64,000 bases of DNA from Hysterium pulicare CBS 123377 (lineage: Eukaryota; Ascomycota; Dothideomycetes; Hysteriales; Hysteriaceae): NCBI GenBank assembly GCA_000467715.1, contig AJFK01000034.1, forward strand, positions 39,593 to 103,592. The letters run 5' to 3'. Below, piece by piece: positions 45,893 through 56,974 of the stretch. The notes under the pieces are model-generated. The model did not search any database. It was not told where the DNA came from and saw nothing but the letters and a program-made list of their open reading frames with translations. Each line of letters starts with the position of its first letter. Position 1 is the first letter of the stretch. Position numbers and translations under genes: made by a program.

Positions 45893-48800
45893 ATGGAAGG
45901 ATTTGTCTTCTATTCCTCAGGCTGGTTGAGGACCTTCTTTGTGGTCTCGGCTCTGTTCTGGTACACTCCCGTATATATCACTACTTTGCGCTCCGAGTGT
46001 TCTAATTTGCGTCTTTATAGGGTCGCGTACAGAGGGTACCAAGTTCTTTCGAAACCAGTCGAAGAGCTTGTGGGTCTGCTGGGTCTTGAAGTGCCTATCG
46101 CACCTATTGTCTCTCTCGCCGGTATCAAAGCCGATGGCGTTTTACTACATTGGAAGCCCCCCGATCAGCGTGGATCAGTTCTGAAGTACCTCGTGAGAAT
46201 TAACGGCATTGACGGTAGGTTCCTCCGCCGCATCAGGTTTCACTGAAGCTAATACCTTGCTTAGTTGGCGACGTCTCGCCGCAGGAGACATCCGTCACCA
46301 TTGAGAATTTGCGACCCGACCATCACTATGTAATACGAATAGTCACACTCAACTCCGCCAGTTTCCAGGCCCCGAGCATACCCATTCGACTAAAGACTCT
46401 ATCTTTATCCTCAGAACAATTTTATAACACCGCACCAAATAAAGAGAGTCATGAAGGACCGGACGATGATGATTTCAATCCCAGTCCGATCATACGACCG
46501 TGCAAGGTCTTGGTCGAAACCATTGTTCCTCCAACTGTCGCTCCCGCTATGGCTCGTGAACACAGCAACAGTACATCTCGAGCTAGACGGAACGAACCCA
46601 CTCGGCGAAACTCCCCGGCTTCACAGACAGCGGATCAGGCATATTATGGTCAAGAATCAGCCGACTCATCCAAGACTATACAACAGTTGACGGAGAAGTT
46701 GGATGCACTTCGGCGGGAAATTGACGACGTAGAGAAACAAATTGCAGAAGAAGATGAAGAGTTCCAAAGCTCGAAGACGTCTCTAATAGAGAAGCGAGAT
46801 GAAAAGAAGCAAGCCCTGAAAGAGAAGGAAGATGCTAGCCGCGATCTACGTAAAGAGGTTGCTACTCTTGAAAGGGCGAATACTACTGCACAGGCTAGAA
46901 GGACCCAGCAAGAGAGAGTGTTGCGTCAGAAGGAAAACGAAAGAAAGAAAATGAAGGACGACATCACCCGCTGGCAACGAGAGATAGGAGAAATGCGGAC
47001 TACAGCAGATCGCCTTGAGAAGGAGCAACATGATTCTGAAGACTCGTCCGAGAAGAAAATCCAAGAACTCAAAGATAAGCATGCCGAAGAGCTTCAAACG
47101 AACAAAAGCCTCGAAGAGGTCATTCGAGAGAAAGGCACGCAGATTAAGACTTTGGAGGAGGAGAAGAAGAGAATGGCTGAAAGCGAAGAAAGTGGACAGT
47201 CACAGGAAGGGAATGATGTTGCAGAAGCGGAAGAGGATCGACGATGGATGGCAAACCTTCAAAATCTGCAACAGCGGTACGCTCAAGCCTGGTCAATCTT
47301 TTCAGAGGCTGAACGGGCAAATCACGAAGCACAGGCCCGACTGGCATTTCTACAGCAACGACGAGTCAGCCAACCTCAGCTCTATAGTGGCATGCCCCCT
47401 TCAGATTCAATACCTGCCAGGAGAACCAGTCAGCGTTCTCGTCCGCACAGCATGCGCGAACCCTTCATTACTTCAGTTCCTGGGGGATTTATTCAATCTT
47501 CAGCACCTCCTTTTAACAGCAGCATTAACAGCATCTCGCCAACATTCTCAACCGCGACGCCTTATTTCAACATCAACAATGGCATGGCGCTGCCATCTTC
47601 CAGCAATCATCTTGCGTCTTTCTCCCAGGCTGAGATTGACAGCTTGACTGGCGGCGCGCCAATGAGTCCCACTGCAGGTGCATTATTGCCATCGGATCTA
47701 TTCGGCACCGATACAGATAAGACGGACGCTGAAGACGAAGATGAACCTGCCCCCGTGCCTAAATTGGATCCATCTCCACGTCTTGGTGGGGCTCTTCCAG
47801 GCCTAGGTGCTCCTCGGACATTGGAACAAGGTCAAGACCCCAGCTCTCCGGTTTCAATGCAAAGTCGTTCCCCGAGTGTTTTTGCAAGCCCACGAGATAG
47901 CAACACCCATTTGTCATATTATCCGAATACGGAGAACATTGTGGACAGTGATAAACGATCGATTCGCTCTACATCTAGTTCCTTGAGGCAAGCTCTCGGC
48001 AACGCTCCCACCACTCGATTCGGTAACTTGTTCGGATTAAACAGGCAGCGTGGCAAGACACTGTCTGATCATGGACCTGCGTTAGGCTCTCTGAAGGGTT
48101 CTCAAAGTCAATCGCTACCTCGACAGGATGCTGTCGAGTTAGATCCCATTGGAACTCAACGAAGGCGAGGTAGTGGAGGCGCATGGTATGAGGCATTCAC
48201 TCGCTCATCTAGGACTGAACCAGTTGAGCCAGCGAACAACGCCCAACATGTTGCCACTCGTCGGAGGCCCTTCAACATGTTTGGATCTAAAGGTGACCCG
48301 TGGCTAACAGCTGCTCTGGGCTCTGAACGGCCTTCATCTCCTCGCCAGGGTTCGACAAAATCTTCTGAAGTGAATCTCCTTCCTCGACCATCCACTGAAA
48401 GCCAGTCACGGTTCGGGTGGCCTGTGGATGGCTTCGGAACGAGAAGCAGTCCTTTAGGCGCCGACTGGAGTACAGGCAATGTCACTTCCTGGTCTAGGAT
48501 GCCGTCAAGGCGTCCATCAATTCAATACGGGTCTTCGACCAATCTAGTTCATGACGCACTACTGTCTGATGACGTCCCAGACTTCCCGACATCTACCAAG
48601 TCTCCTACTCAGGCTCCTATTGGAACCAGACCTCAGTCTTCCTCGTCTCATATGCTGCCATCCGGTCCAGTCCCTCCCACTCCTCCGAAGGCACTCAACC
48701 CAGCCGCACCGCAATTCAAGAGTATCTTCTTGCGCGACAAGAGGAGAGAAGAGGAAAAGGCAGAAGAAAAAGCAAGGAGAGCAGCAGAGAAAGCTGCTGA

Positions 48801-49443
48801 AAGAGAAGCAAAGAAGGCGGAGAAGATCTCGGAGAAAAAGGCTAAATCTGCCGAAAAGTCGGAGAAAGCGTCTCGTAAAGAAAGGGAGAAGGCCTTTGCT
48901 GCTGAGATTGTTGCGTATGATTCTGGCAGAGACATGTCCTCGCCCGTGCCCCCACCCAGTTCAAGGGACAATTATTCAATCTCGACAGCTGATGAATCGA
49001 ACGCTTCGCCGCGTGAATCACTTGAAAGGTTTACGTCCCAGACTTCCGAGTCGCAGACCCCATCTATTAGCAAGGAGACGTTCATGCAGAAGCTGTCACG
49101 GAAGAGTAGCTCGGGCCAGTTTTTCCCCGGTTTCGGAAAAGGCAAGCCTTCGCTGTTCACATCGTCGAAGAAAGCTAGTGAAGTCGGTACGCCTGATGAG
49201 ACGGATGAGGATGCAGGCAGTGCGCTCCTTGCTAAAAGTGTCGAGAGTGTTAACGGCAGTCCTGCTCTTGGAACGCCTAAGGATAATAGGAGCAGTGGAT
49301 TGAGCTGGAGTTCTTTGAAGCGCATGGGTAAGAGGGGCGACAAGACGCCTAGCTTACACGAGAGCATAGCGAGCGAGACTACCGGTGATGAGGATGATTA
49401 CGGTATGCAGGCTAGTACCGAGGGTATTTTGGGCGCAGTGTAA
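45893..49443 (+). CDS. Membrane-anchored fibronectin type III and coiled-coil protein, 1146 aa
   Basis: Exons 45893-45960, 46021-46214 and 46265-49443. The first Met is uncertain (45836 is an in-frame alternative). An N-terminal hydrophobic segment (TFFVVSALFW) suggests a membrane anchor. Residues about 45-130 form an FN3 domain: VSLAGIKADGVLLHWKPP, VLKYLVRINGIDVGD, TIENLRPDHHYVIRIVTLNS. A long coiled coil (about residues 220-400) follows, then a Ser/Pro-rich disordered region and a highly charged KAEEKARRAAEKAAEREAKK helix near residue 930. Such proteins occur across Pezizomycotina but have no function I can name. The first intron is exactly 60 nt without an in-frame stop, so its retention would also yield a full protein. 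Divergent from PAH1. Confidence 0.78.
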
Positions 49444-49782
49444 TAGGCTTATGCTAGCATAATCACATAGAGGTTTGGAGTATGAATTTTGGGATACCAC
49501 AACAAGCAGGAATAGCATTTATTTTGGAGACATGAGAACTACATGGACTCATTCAGATTCACAGTTCTCAACGTGTCTTCCAGTACTCAGTTTGATGTGA
49601 CCCCATTCACCGTTAGTAATCGTGCTATTGTTTCATTGTTTCACAGTTTCACGTTCAGCCCTACGAGCAGAGCCGCACCCGACGCCAAGACCGCTACCTC
49701 ACTCGAGGAAAGCCTGCCCACCTCCATCAACTCAACTCCAACACAATCCCTCCGTCACACCCACGCCAAAAATACATCCACC
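49444..49782. other. Intergenic region, TAF9 promoter and leader
   Basis: The TAF9 frame stays open back to 49543, but the residues before 49783 are not family-like. Nothing else recognised. Confidence 0.4.
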
Positions 49783-50580
49783 ATGGCCTCACCAGCCGCA
49801 AACGATCTCCCAAACGGCATCTCAACCCCCCCAACAACAGCAACCAACGCGCCTAACCCAAGCCCACCAACCGCATCCTCAACGCAACAAGCCACCTCCT
49901 CACAACCACAATCGCAATCCCTCTCAAACGGCCAACAAATCAACCAAATAATCCCCTCCCATCCATCAACCTCCCTCAAAGACACAGGCCACACAAAGCG
50001 CCCCCGAGATGCGCGCCTCCTCCACCTCGTCCTCGCCAACATGGGCGTGCACGCCTACACCGAGCGCGTCCCCCTCCAGCTCATGGACTTCGCATACCGC
50101 TACACATCCTCCATCCTCTCCGATGCCGTCTCTTACGGCGAAGCGCAACAGACCCACGGCAGCGGGTCCAAGAAAGCGAGTAAGAACGACGAAGGCGATA
50201 TCTCGTTGAACGCGCTCCGCACCGCGGTCGCAGCGCGCGCTGCATACCAATTCAGCGCCGCGCTGCCGAAAGAATTCTTAACGGAGATGGCGAATGAGCG
50301 GAATCGAGTCGCTTTGCCGAAAGTGGAGCGGGAATTTGGGGTCCGGTTGCCGCCTGAGAGGTATTGTTTCACCGGTGTGGGGTGGGGTGTCAAGGAGACG
50401 TGGGAGAGTGAGGGAGAAGAGGAGGTTGAGCAGATGGAGATGGGTGGTGGGCCTGTTGGTGCGGTCGGTGCGGATACGGTTATGGGGGAGGCGGGGCAGG
50501 AGGAGGAGGAGGGGGATGAGGATGAGTTTGAGGAGGTTATGGGGGTGGGGAATAGGGAGGTTGATATGGTTGATGGATGA
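49783..50580 (+). CDS. TAF9: TFIID/SAGA subunit TAF9, 265 aa
   Basis: Single exon. ATG 49783 sits in a good ACCATGG context and starts MASPAANDLPNG; an upstream in-frame Met at 49543 would add 80 low-complexity residues. After a Thr/Gln/Ser-rich leader, the histone-fold domain is clear: KRPRDARLLHLVLANMGVHA, YTERVPLQLMDFAYRYTSSI, then the conserved ALRTAVAARAAYQF and LPKVEREFGVRLPPERYCFT. TAF9 pairs with TAF6 through this histone fold in both TFIID and SAGA. A poly-acidic, Gly-rich C-terminus is usual in fungi. Nuclear. Its 3' end faces the CMC1 gene, convergent. Confidence 0.92.
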   Translation: MASPAANDLPNGISTPPTTATNAPNPSPPTASSTQQATSSQPQSQSLSNGQQINQIIPSHPSTSLKDTGHTKRPRDARLLHLVLANMGVHAYTERVPLQLMDFAYRYTSSILSDAVSYGEAQQTHGSGSKKASKNDEGDISLNALRTAVAARAAYQFSAALPKEFLTEMANERNRVALPKVEREFGVRLPPERYCFTGVGWGVKETWESEGEEEVEQMEMGGGPVGAVGADTVMGEAGQEEEEGDEDEFEEVMGVGNREVDMVDG

Positions 50581-50982
50581 TAATTTCTCTGGAGATCTTG
50601 GGAGAAATTGAGACTGTTTTCCCTTGCGAGGGCTTTGGCCGCTTGGAGAATGGGATTGGCCCTCCTTTGGCTTGCCCAAAGAAGCCAGTTACTATTTCGA
50701 TCAGGAATTGGTCATATTGGCGTTTTCGGTGCGCATGGCAAGTTTCCCTCAAAATCTCGACGGCGCAATTTGAAGCATTTGAAGGCGTTCGGTATCGATA
50801 ATTAGGATATATACCAAAGCTAGATTCTTTCTTCCATGGCTTCTGCCTATCGTGTAGAATGCTATATACTATACAGTATCAACCCCATCCTATTCATACA
50901 AGTAATACTCAATTATACCCCCAATGCTATAATAAACAATAACGCCACCCATATGCACAATGCACCACCACTGCCTCACCAT
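50581..50982. other. Short convergent intergenic region
   Basis: 402 bp between the TAF9 and CMC1 stops. No feature recognised. Confidence 0.4.
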
Positions 50983-51570
50983 TCACTTCCCCTCCTTCGT
51001 TCCCCCCGTCTTAAACTCCCCCCAATACTCCCTATGAAACTTCTCATGAATTTTATTCTGCCTCTCCTGCTCCCTCTTCTTCTCTCTCCTCTCACTAGCC
51101 CCCGCAAACCACTCCGCCCTAGCCGCATCTTTCTCCGCCTCGTTCGCATACTGCACCATACAGCCATCCATAACCTTTTTCTGCGGTCGACATGACCATG
51201 CGATGCTAACGGTGCGGCCTGTGCAGCATTTTGCGAATTCTGTATATCCCAGGTATCTGGTTAGTTTGTGTGTTATTATAGAATGGGAATTTTGAAGGGG
51301 AATGTGTGGTTGCAGGAGGGGTTGCAGGAGGAGTTGTAGGATTCAGATTCAATTAGATTGGATAAAGTAATAGAGTAAATCATGAATTGAGAACGACCTA
51401 CCTGCTATTTCGTCCGCGCATTTCGCTCTTACACGCTTATGATATAATTCCCTCACTTCTGCTTCCTGCGGCGATGATAACGGCATCGGGTTCGCGGGTA
51501 CAAGATCTTTTTTTATCGCTTCGGAGGGTGAGTTGCTGCCCAGTGGTTTATTGGGCGGTATTGCGGCCAT
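50983..51570 (-). CDS. CMC1: COX assembly mitochondrial protein CMC1-like, twin CX9C, 141 aa
   Basis: Exons on the minus strand: 51570-51402 and 51239-50983 (intron 162 nt). The chosen start is MAAIPPNKPLGS; the frame is open upstream to 51774, but that part is Pro-rich and not family-like. The protein has two CX9C motifs: CADEIAEFAKC, then CRPQKKVMDGC, spaced as in the CMC1 family, with the family landmarks VRELYHKRVRAKCADE, CTGRTVSIAWSC and AARAEWFAG. These form the disulfide-linked helical hairpin imported through Mia40 into the mitochondrial intermembrane space, where Cmc1 stabilises Cox1 during cytochrome c oxidase assembly (known). A Lys/Arg-rich C-terminal helix follows. Divergent from an SDR gene. 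Paralogues such as Cmc2 are alternatives, but the sequence fits Cmc1 better. Confidence 0.85.
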
Positions 51571-51983
51571 CGTGGGCGCTGGTGGAGGAGACAGGAGGCT
51601 CCAATTCGAAAGAAAAGTCGTCCTGATTTGTGGAGATTGAGGTGCGATGTTGTGGGAGCTCTTGATACGCGCTGGATGGTGAATTGCGGATGATCTAGGG
51701 ATACGGAGCGGGTGGCATGGAAGCTTGGTTTTGTTTGGGAGCGGGCAATGAGGAACCGTTCGTTCGTTCGTCATATACCGAGCGCCGAGGTGAAGCGAAG
51801 CACATGTTCACTTTTAATCTATCTCACTCTTTTCACTTCAATCTTCCACAGTTCGCTAACTCAAGCTTCGATCACACTTTCATCTCTATACTCTCTATCT
51901 CACAAACCGTCTCATCTACTCTCAATCTCCTCCCAACGCCCTCCGCCGCCAGGACCACTAAACTCCACCTCTCCAACCCCACA
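51571..51983. other. Divergent promoter between CMC1 and an SDR gene
   Basis: 413 bp including CT-rich leader sequence just upstream of the SDR start at 51984. No specific site recognised. Confidence 0.4.
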
Positions 51984-52844
51984 ATGAAGCCCGCAAACCG
52001 CACCTTCATAATCTCCGGCGGCGCGTCCGGTCTAGGTCTCGCAACAGCACGAGACCTACATTCATTAGGCGCCTACGTCTCACTTCTAGATCTGAACTCC
52101 GATTCAGGAGCCGCAATAGTGAAAGAACTAGGCGATCGAGCGCGGTTCTTTGAAGTAGATGTAACAGACACAGAGGCCATAGCGGCAGCGATAAAAGGGA
52201 CAGTAGAATGGGTGAAGGAGACGGGGAAGGCACTCGGAGGGGTGGTTGCTGGGGCTGGGGTTGGGTTGCCTGGGTTGGTGAGTCTGATTTACTTTCTCTT
52301 TCCCCATGCTCTTGGTTACGTATGCTGACAGAATTCTTCTGGCTTATAGATTATTGATAGGAAGAATGAACCGATACCCATTTCTTCGATTGATTTCGTC
52401 CTGAATATTAACCTCCGCGGTACCCTCGACTTAATCAGACAAGTCCTGCCTTACATGACTACAAACAGCACGGAAGACAATGACGGTGAGCGGGGTGTGA
52501 TAATAATGGTCGCTTCATCCGCCGCCTTTGACGGTCAAATGGGACAGGTTGCATACGCTGCATCCAAGGGCGCTGTTGCATCCCTAACCCTTCCCCTCGC
52601 AAGAGATCTGTCGAGATTTGGGATTCGAGCGGTGACAATAGCACCATCCATGTTCGAGAGTAACATGACTAAGATGTTGTCGCCGAAGGTAAAACAAGGT
52701 CTGGAGAAGGCGATGGAATTTCCAAAGAGGGCGGGACATGCGGAGGAGTTTTCGGCGCTGGTGAGACACGCGGTCGAGAATAAGATGTTGAACGGAACGG
52801 TTATAAGGTTGGACGGGGCGATGAGGATGCCGAGTAAATTGTAG
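51984..52844 (+). CDS. Short-chain dehydrogenase, 3-hydroxyacyl-CoA dehydrogenase type 2-like, 262 aa
   Basis: Exons 51984-52277 and 52350-52844 (phase 0). SDR features: cofactor loop SGGASGLGLAT near residue 11, LLDLNSDSG after beta-2 (an acidic Asp there favours NAD+), catalytic Ser in VASSAAFDGQMGQ, YAASK (YxxxK), then APSMFESNM. The NAG motif is replaced by GAGV. Overall arrangement and the segment GQMGQVAYAASKGAVASLTLPLARDL recall HSD17B10/3-hydroxyacyl-CoA dehydrogenase type 2, which works in mitochondrial beta-oxidation; no clear presequence is visible here. The start at 51984 gives the expected beta-1 position; the frame is open upstream, but that part is Ser/Thr-rich leader. Substrate assignment is tentative. 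Confidence 0.8.
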
Positions 52845-53054
52845 AGTATGTGTCGCTGGATGGCAAATTTGCATAACGCAAAGCTCGTCGAGAAGAACTA
52901 TTCAAGCTGTGATCGTATGGTATTAGCCAACAAGTTCATTGGGTGGCGGTATACAAAGCGTACCTAAAATGCCATTGGATGCTCAATAAGCCGTAACGAT
53001 GATTCCACGAGATTATGCGTTGGTGTGAACGATTGCAGCCCGAAGCCCATTCAT

Positions 53055-53997
53055 TCATCTCTTCCGTTCCCGAATCTTGAATTTGACCCCGTTTTTGTTC
53101 ACACCACCAACCGATCCATTCATCTTAGCTCGCTGCTTCTCCAGCTCTTCCTCGGCAATCATCAGGTCTCGCTCTCGAGCTTTGACGGCTTCCAAATGTG
53201 TAAGCCTCCGCTCCTGAGCCCTCTCCCACTTCTTCTTCAGAGCCTTCTCCTCTTTCAGCCTGTGCTTTTCCGCCTCTTGCTGCTTCCGCGAAAGCTTCTT
53301 ATTCAACATAGACTCCAAATCCTCATCATCTTCTGATACATCCTTCTTAAGCCCCTTCCTCGGCCTATTCCACACCCTATCCACACCCTCCTCCCCAGTC
53401 CCAAACCACTCATCCGCCTTGAAACCCCTCTGCTCCTCCCTATCCCCCACAAAAACCGTGTGACTTCCCTTCTTCCCCCGCTCCTCCCCGTCTTTCAACG
53501 CTTTAACCTCCTCATCACCCAATACCATTTCCTCCTCCAACCTCTTCCTCTCCTTCCTCACGACCTGCAACGTCATCCTAATATACCCCGCATCCTGCGT
53601 CTTTAACAATTTCACCACATCCATACTAAGCGGCTTATTTCCTCGATCCGCAACCTTTTGACCTGAAGAGTCGACCTTCGAACTCATCATCGCGAAGGAG
53701 AATTCATCGGGGTTACGCTCGAGCGCTTTTTGCTTCAAGAGTTTGAGGCGGGCGAGCTTAGATTTGTGGTCTGCGGCGCGGAGTTTGTAGTCCTATTAAC
53801 GTGAGTTGAATGTTGACTTGGGGACGAAGAGGAGTGTAATACCTTTCTTTTCTCGAGAAGGCCCCATTTTTCTCGTTCATGGGGCTGAGCGCGTTCTTTG
53901 TGATTTCGACGCTGGACGGCGTTTCTCTAAAGCAAGAGGAGTTAATAAATCTTCAATATTAAAAGGTAGATTGTAATAAACTTGCCATAGACGACAT
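53055..53997 (-). CDS. UTP11: U3 snoRNP component UTP11, 277 aa, with GC-AG first intron
   Basis: Exons on the minus strand: 53997-53986 (12 nt, MSSM), 53926-53843 and 53792-53055; all phase 0. The first intron has a GC donor (GCAAGT) rather than GT and ends CTTTAG. The protein reads RNAVQRRNHKERAQPHERE, WGLLEKRKDYKLRA, KQKALERNPDEFSFAMMSSK, and ends in a basic KFKIRERKR, matching Utp11 over its length. Utp11 is part of the small-subunit processome for pre-18S rRNA cleavage in the nucleolus. Residues about 150-250 form a charged helical region. Without exon 1 the conserved MSSMRNAVQRRNH start is lost, so the GC-AG intron is well supported. Confidence 0.9.
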
Positions 53998-54728
53998 ATT
54001 GGAAGACAGGGCAGTCCAGTTTGTTCTAGTATTTCGAAGTTATGCTTCTCCCTTCGAGGATCAGAACCGGGCTGGCAGGTGGTGTTGTATGTTCCCAAAA
54101 AATAGTTCGAGATTCTGAACTTTAGTGCATATGCCAAGATTTCGCTTATTCATCAAGATGCTTAAACTACACTAAACCCAAAGGGATCACTCGCTCTACA
54201 AGCCGATTGATTCAAGACCAAACCTCAAATTCAAAGATTGTTAGTAGGTTAACATGCATGCTGCAAGAATGAGTTTATAACCTTAATGAAGCTCAACAGC
54301 TATAGCACGCTCCATTCAATACATAGTCAAAGATCTAACTACAGTTCCTCGCCACTCAAATCGGTCTCAGATATTGATATTCAAGACTTACTATCCCGAA
54401 TCTCACGCATTACGTGGTGGCAGAGGAAATAAGTATTGCGGCCAGTTTAGCAGGTCTAGAGGAGGGTGGATCTGATCCAAAAACTATCGGGGAGCAAAAA
54501 CAGACTCTTGATGAACTAATATCCCAGGCAGGGGTTTGGCGTTGAGGAATATTGTTGACTTGATTCCGGACTTGCGGCTGTGCAGGTGGTCTGTGTTGGA
54601 TCGATCGAGTCATGTCCTTGAGTTGCTAATGATAAAAACAACTATTGATCCTAGAACGGAGATATATACCAATCAACACTTATCTGCGAAGATTAGATTC
54701 GAAAAAGTAAAAATAAATAATCCCTCCG
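53998..54728. other. Intergenic region, UTP11 promoter
   Basis: 731 bp between the UTP11 start and the stop of the phosphoesterase gene (both minus strand). No feature recognised. Confidence 0.4.
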
Positions 54729-56381
54729 CTATGTATAAGTCGTTTTCACAGCCGGATACCGATCAACCCCATATGTCTTATTAAGCGCCACATGCCCCGA
54801 AACCGTCTTATCCTCCAGCCTAACCCAAGTCTCAACCTCCTCCTCACCCAACGTCCGCTCATCAACCATGATCTGCCGACTTCCACGCGTCCAGGAGCCG
54901 TATCCACCGTACCCACTATGACGACCGAAGCAGAGAGCGAGTCCCGTGCCGGTGATGTTCATATCGGAGAGTTTGGAATTCCATTTAAAGCACCTAGGTC
55001 GTGTTGTTAGCAATATATATGGCGGAATTCGGATTTGGATTTGGGAAAGAAAGTTACCAATCATCGCCGTGATCGTGACCGCTGAAAACGGCCATAAGGC
55101 CAGGCGTGCTTGCGAGTGCGGCCATGAATGGGATGTCTTCGCCTGTGTAGCGGCAGTTGCTATTAGCATCGCAGGTGATACCTTGATGGGCTAGGGGATT
55201 GTCGACGTTGATGCCGGGTTCTTTGTTTTTATCGACGCCTGGATTTTGTTGAAAGGATTCGCTTGCATGTGTTGGGATGTGGACGAAAGCTAGAGAGGGA
55301 ATGGTGCGGTTGTAGCGCGTCTTGAGAGCTGTAGAGGTTGTAGTGAACCAGGAGACAACCTAGAAAGGACATTAGTCTTTCGTTATATCGGAGAAAATGG
55401 AATCTACACGGTTGGTAGCTGGAAAGTATAGAATACAACTTACAGCCTTATCCACATATCCTAACACATTTATCTCCTTGCCCTGGCTATCATGCTTCTG
55501 AAATGCTTTCCCACCCCTGCTATCGAAGAACCACAGCAACAACTCTACTCGAGGATTCTCTCCTCCCGCAGATCCATACACCGGTAAGTAATAATTACTC
55601 GTGCCCACAACCAACTCATCCCCGTCAACCATACTCTGCGTCAGACTTAAATCTCCGTACTTTTTCTCCCGTTGCAGCAACGCACGAGTGGAAAGATTGA
55701 ACTGAATATCGTGGTTTCCGTACGTGGATGCCCATGGAGTTGATCGTTTGACGAGAGGCGCGACTATCTGATCGAGATAATGGGTAGAATTTGCAATGAA
55801 TGTATTTTCGCCCGTAATAAGATCGCCGTTCAGCACGGCAAGGTTGGGACTTTCGGATTCCAGGATTGTGTTCATTACGCGGGTGGATTTGATGTCCGCT
55901 GCTGGACCCCAGTCGAGATCTTCCGCTGATCATGTGAATTGTGGTGAGTTTGCAATCCGACGAAACAGAAATAGACTTGGTCTTGGTTTTGAAGAAGATG
56001 GACGGTTGAACGTATCTTACTTGAACGGTTCTAATATTGAAACGAATGACGATAGATCAAAAAGTTTGAAAACTTACCTTCTCCATAATGCAAATCCTCG
56101 AAGACAGCAATCTTGAAAGTGCCATCACTCCCAAACCGCAATTTAGGAGCTGCAGCCAAGTCGTGACTACCAACGGGATGTTTGGCACCAATCGGAATCC
56201 CCGTCGCCATACTGAGAAACCAGAGAAGCTGTTCGCGCTTCATGATACAAATAAACGAAAACCCTAATAACGAAAGTATTACAAGCACATAGCGCCTATT
56301 CAGCAAAGAAAAACAAGAAGAAGAAAGAAAAGAGCGGCCATGATCAACGCCGAAATCTGTCATAATTGAGCCAGAGTACAT
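54729..56381 (-). CDS. DCR2-like calcineurin-type metallophosphoesterase, 450 aa
   Basis: Exons on the minus strand: 56381-56078, 55925-55444, 55359-55058 and 54993-54729; phases agree. An N-terminal hydrophobic helix (YVLVILSLLGFSFICI) suggests a signal anchor. Metallophosphoesterase motifs in order: FEDLHYGE (DxH), NGDLITGEN (GDxx), YGNHD (GNHD), FVHIP, and FSGHDHGDDW (GHxH). Order, spacing and length fit the Dcr2/Sia1 group of purple-acid-phosphatase-like enzymes; yeast Dcr2 dephosphorylates Sic1 and Ire1 (known). The substrate here is unknown. A second in-frame Met six codons downstream (56363) is an alternative start. All metal ligands I can place are present, so the enzyme should be active. 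Confidence 0.83.
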
Positions 56382-56974
56382 TCCAAAAACTCCAAAGTGA
56401 CCGAGTTTTAGGCCGGCTGGCTAGAACTAGCAGTTCATTTAATTTCCTTGCACATGGCAGCTCGGTTGCTACCAATAAGCGGCGTCCCTCTATACATGCG
56501 GCATGTGTGAGAGAGTTGAGGGGAAGGTTGCCCTTGTTGGTGATAATGACAAGGAGATGATGGTGTTGCGGATAGAAAGGATCATCAGGGGATCCTGTTT
56601 AGGTTTAGCGAGTTAGAAAGGGCCCACTTGGGGGGTAACTATGAGTATTATGCGAATTTTAACACCATAGTTCAAGCATTGATGTCTCTATTTTCCACCC
56701 TCAAAGGTCTGAAGTTGTAATCCAGTTGTAATTTCGAGAGAATGATCATGTCACTCTCGGCATTGCATGTGAAAACCCTCCTGATTCAAGAGCGCTGTAA
56801 GCTCTTGTTGTCATTGACACTGATCAAGTGTGATTGGATACTGAACAACAGAAGACTCACGTTAACTTTATGCATTTGAATGAACAGAAAATACGATAGC
56901 AAATGCGTAGGGCAAAGGAACAACATCGATCTTTCATTCTCCGAATTCAGGTCAAGCGTCTCCATCTACTCAAC
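56382..56974. other. Intergenic region, 593 bp
   Basis: Between the phosphoesterase start and the MFS stop (both minus). No feature recognised. Confidence 0.4.

Noticed and set aside
47015-47647. 210-aa Arg/Lys-rich frame inside the FN3 coiled-coil gene
   Set aside because: It is the +1 shadow of a Lys/Glu-rich coiled-coil coding sequence.
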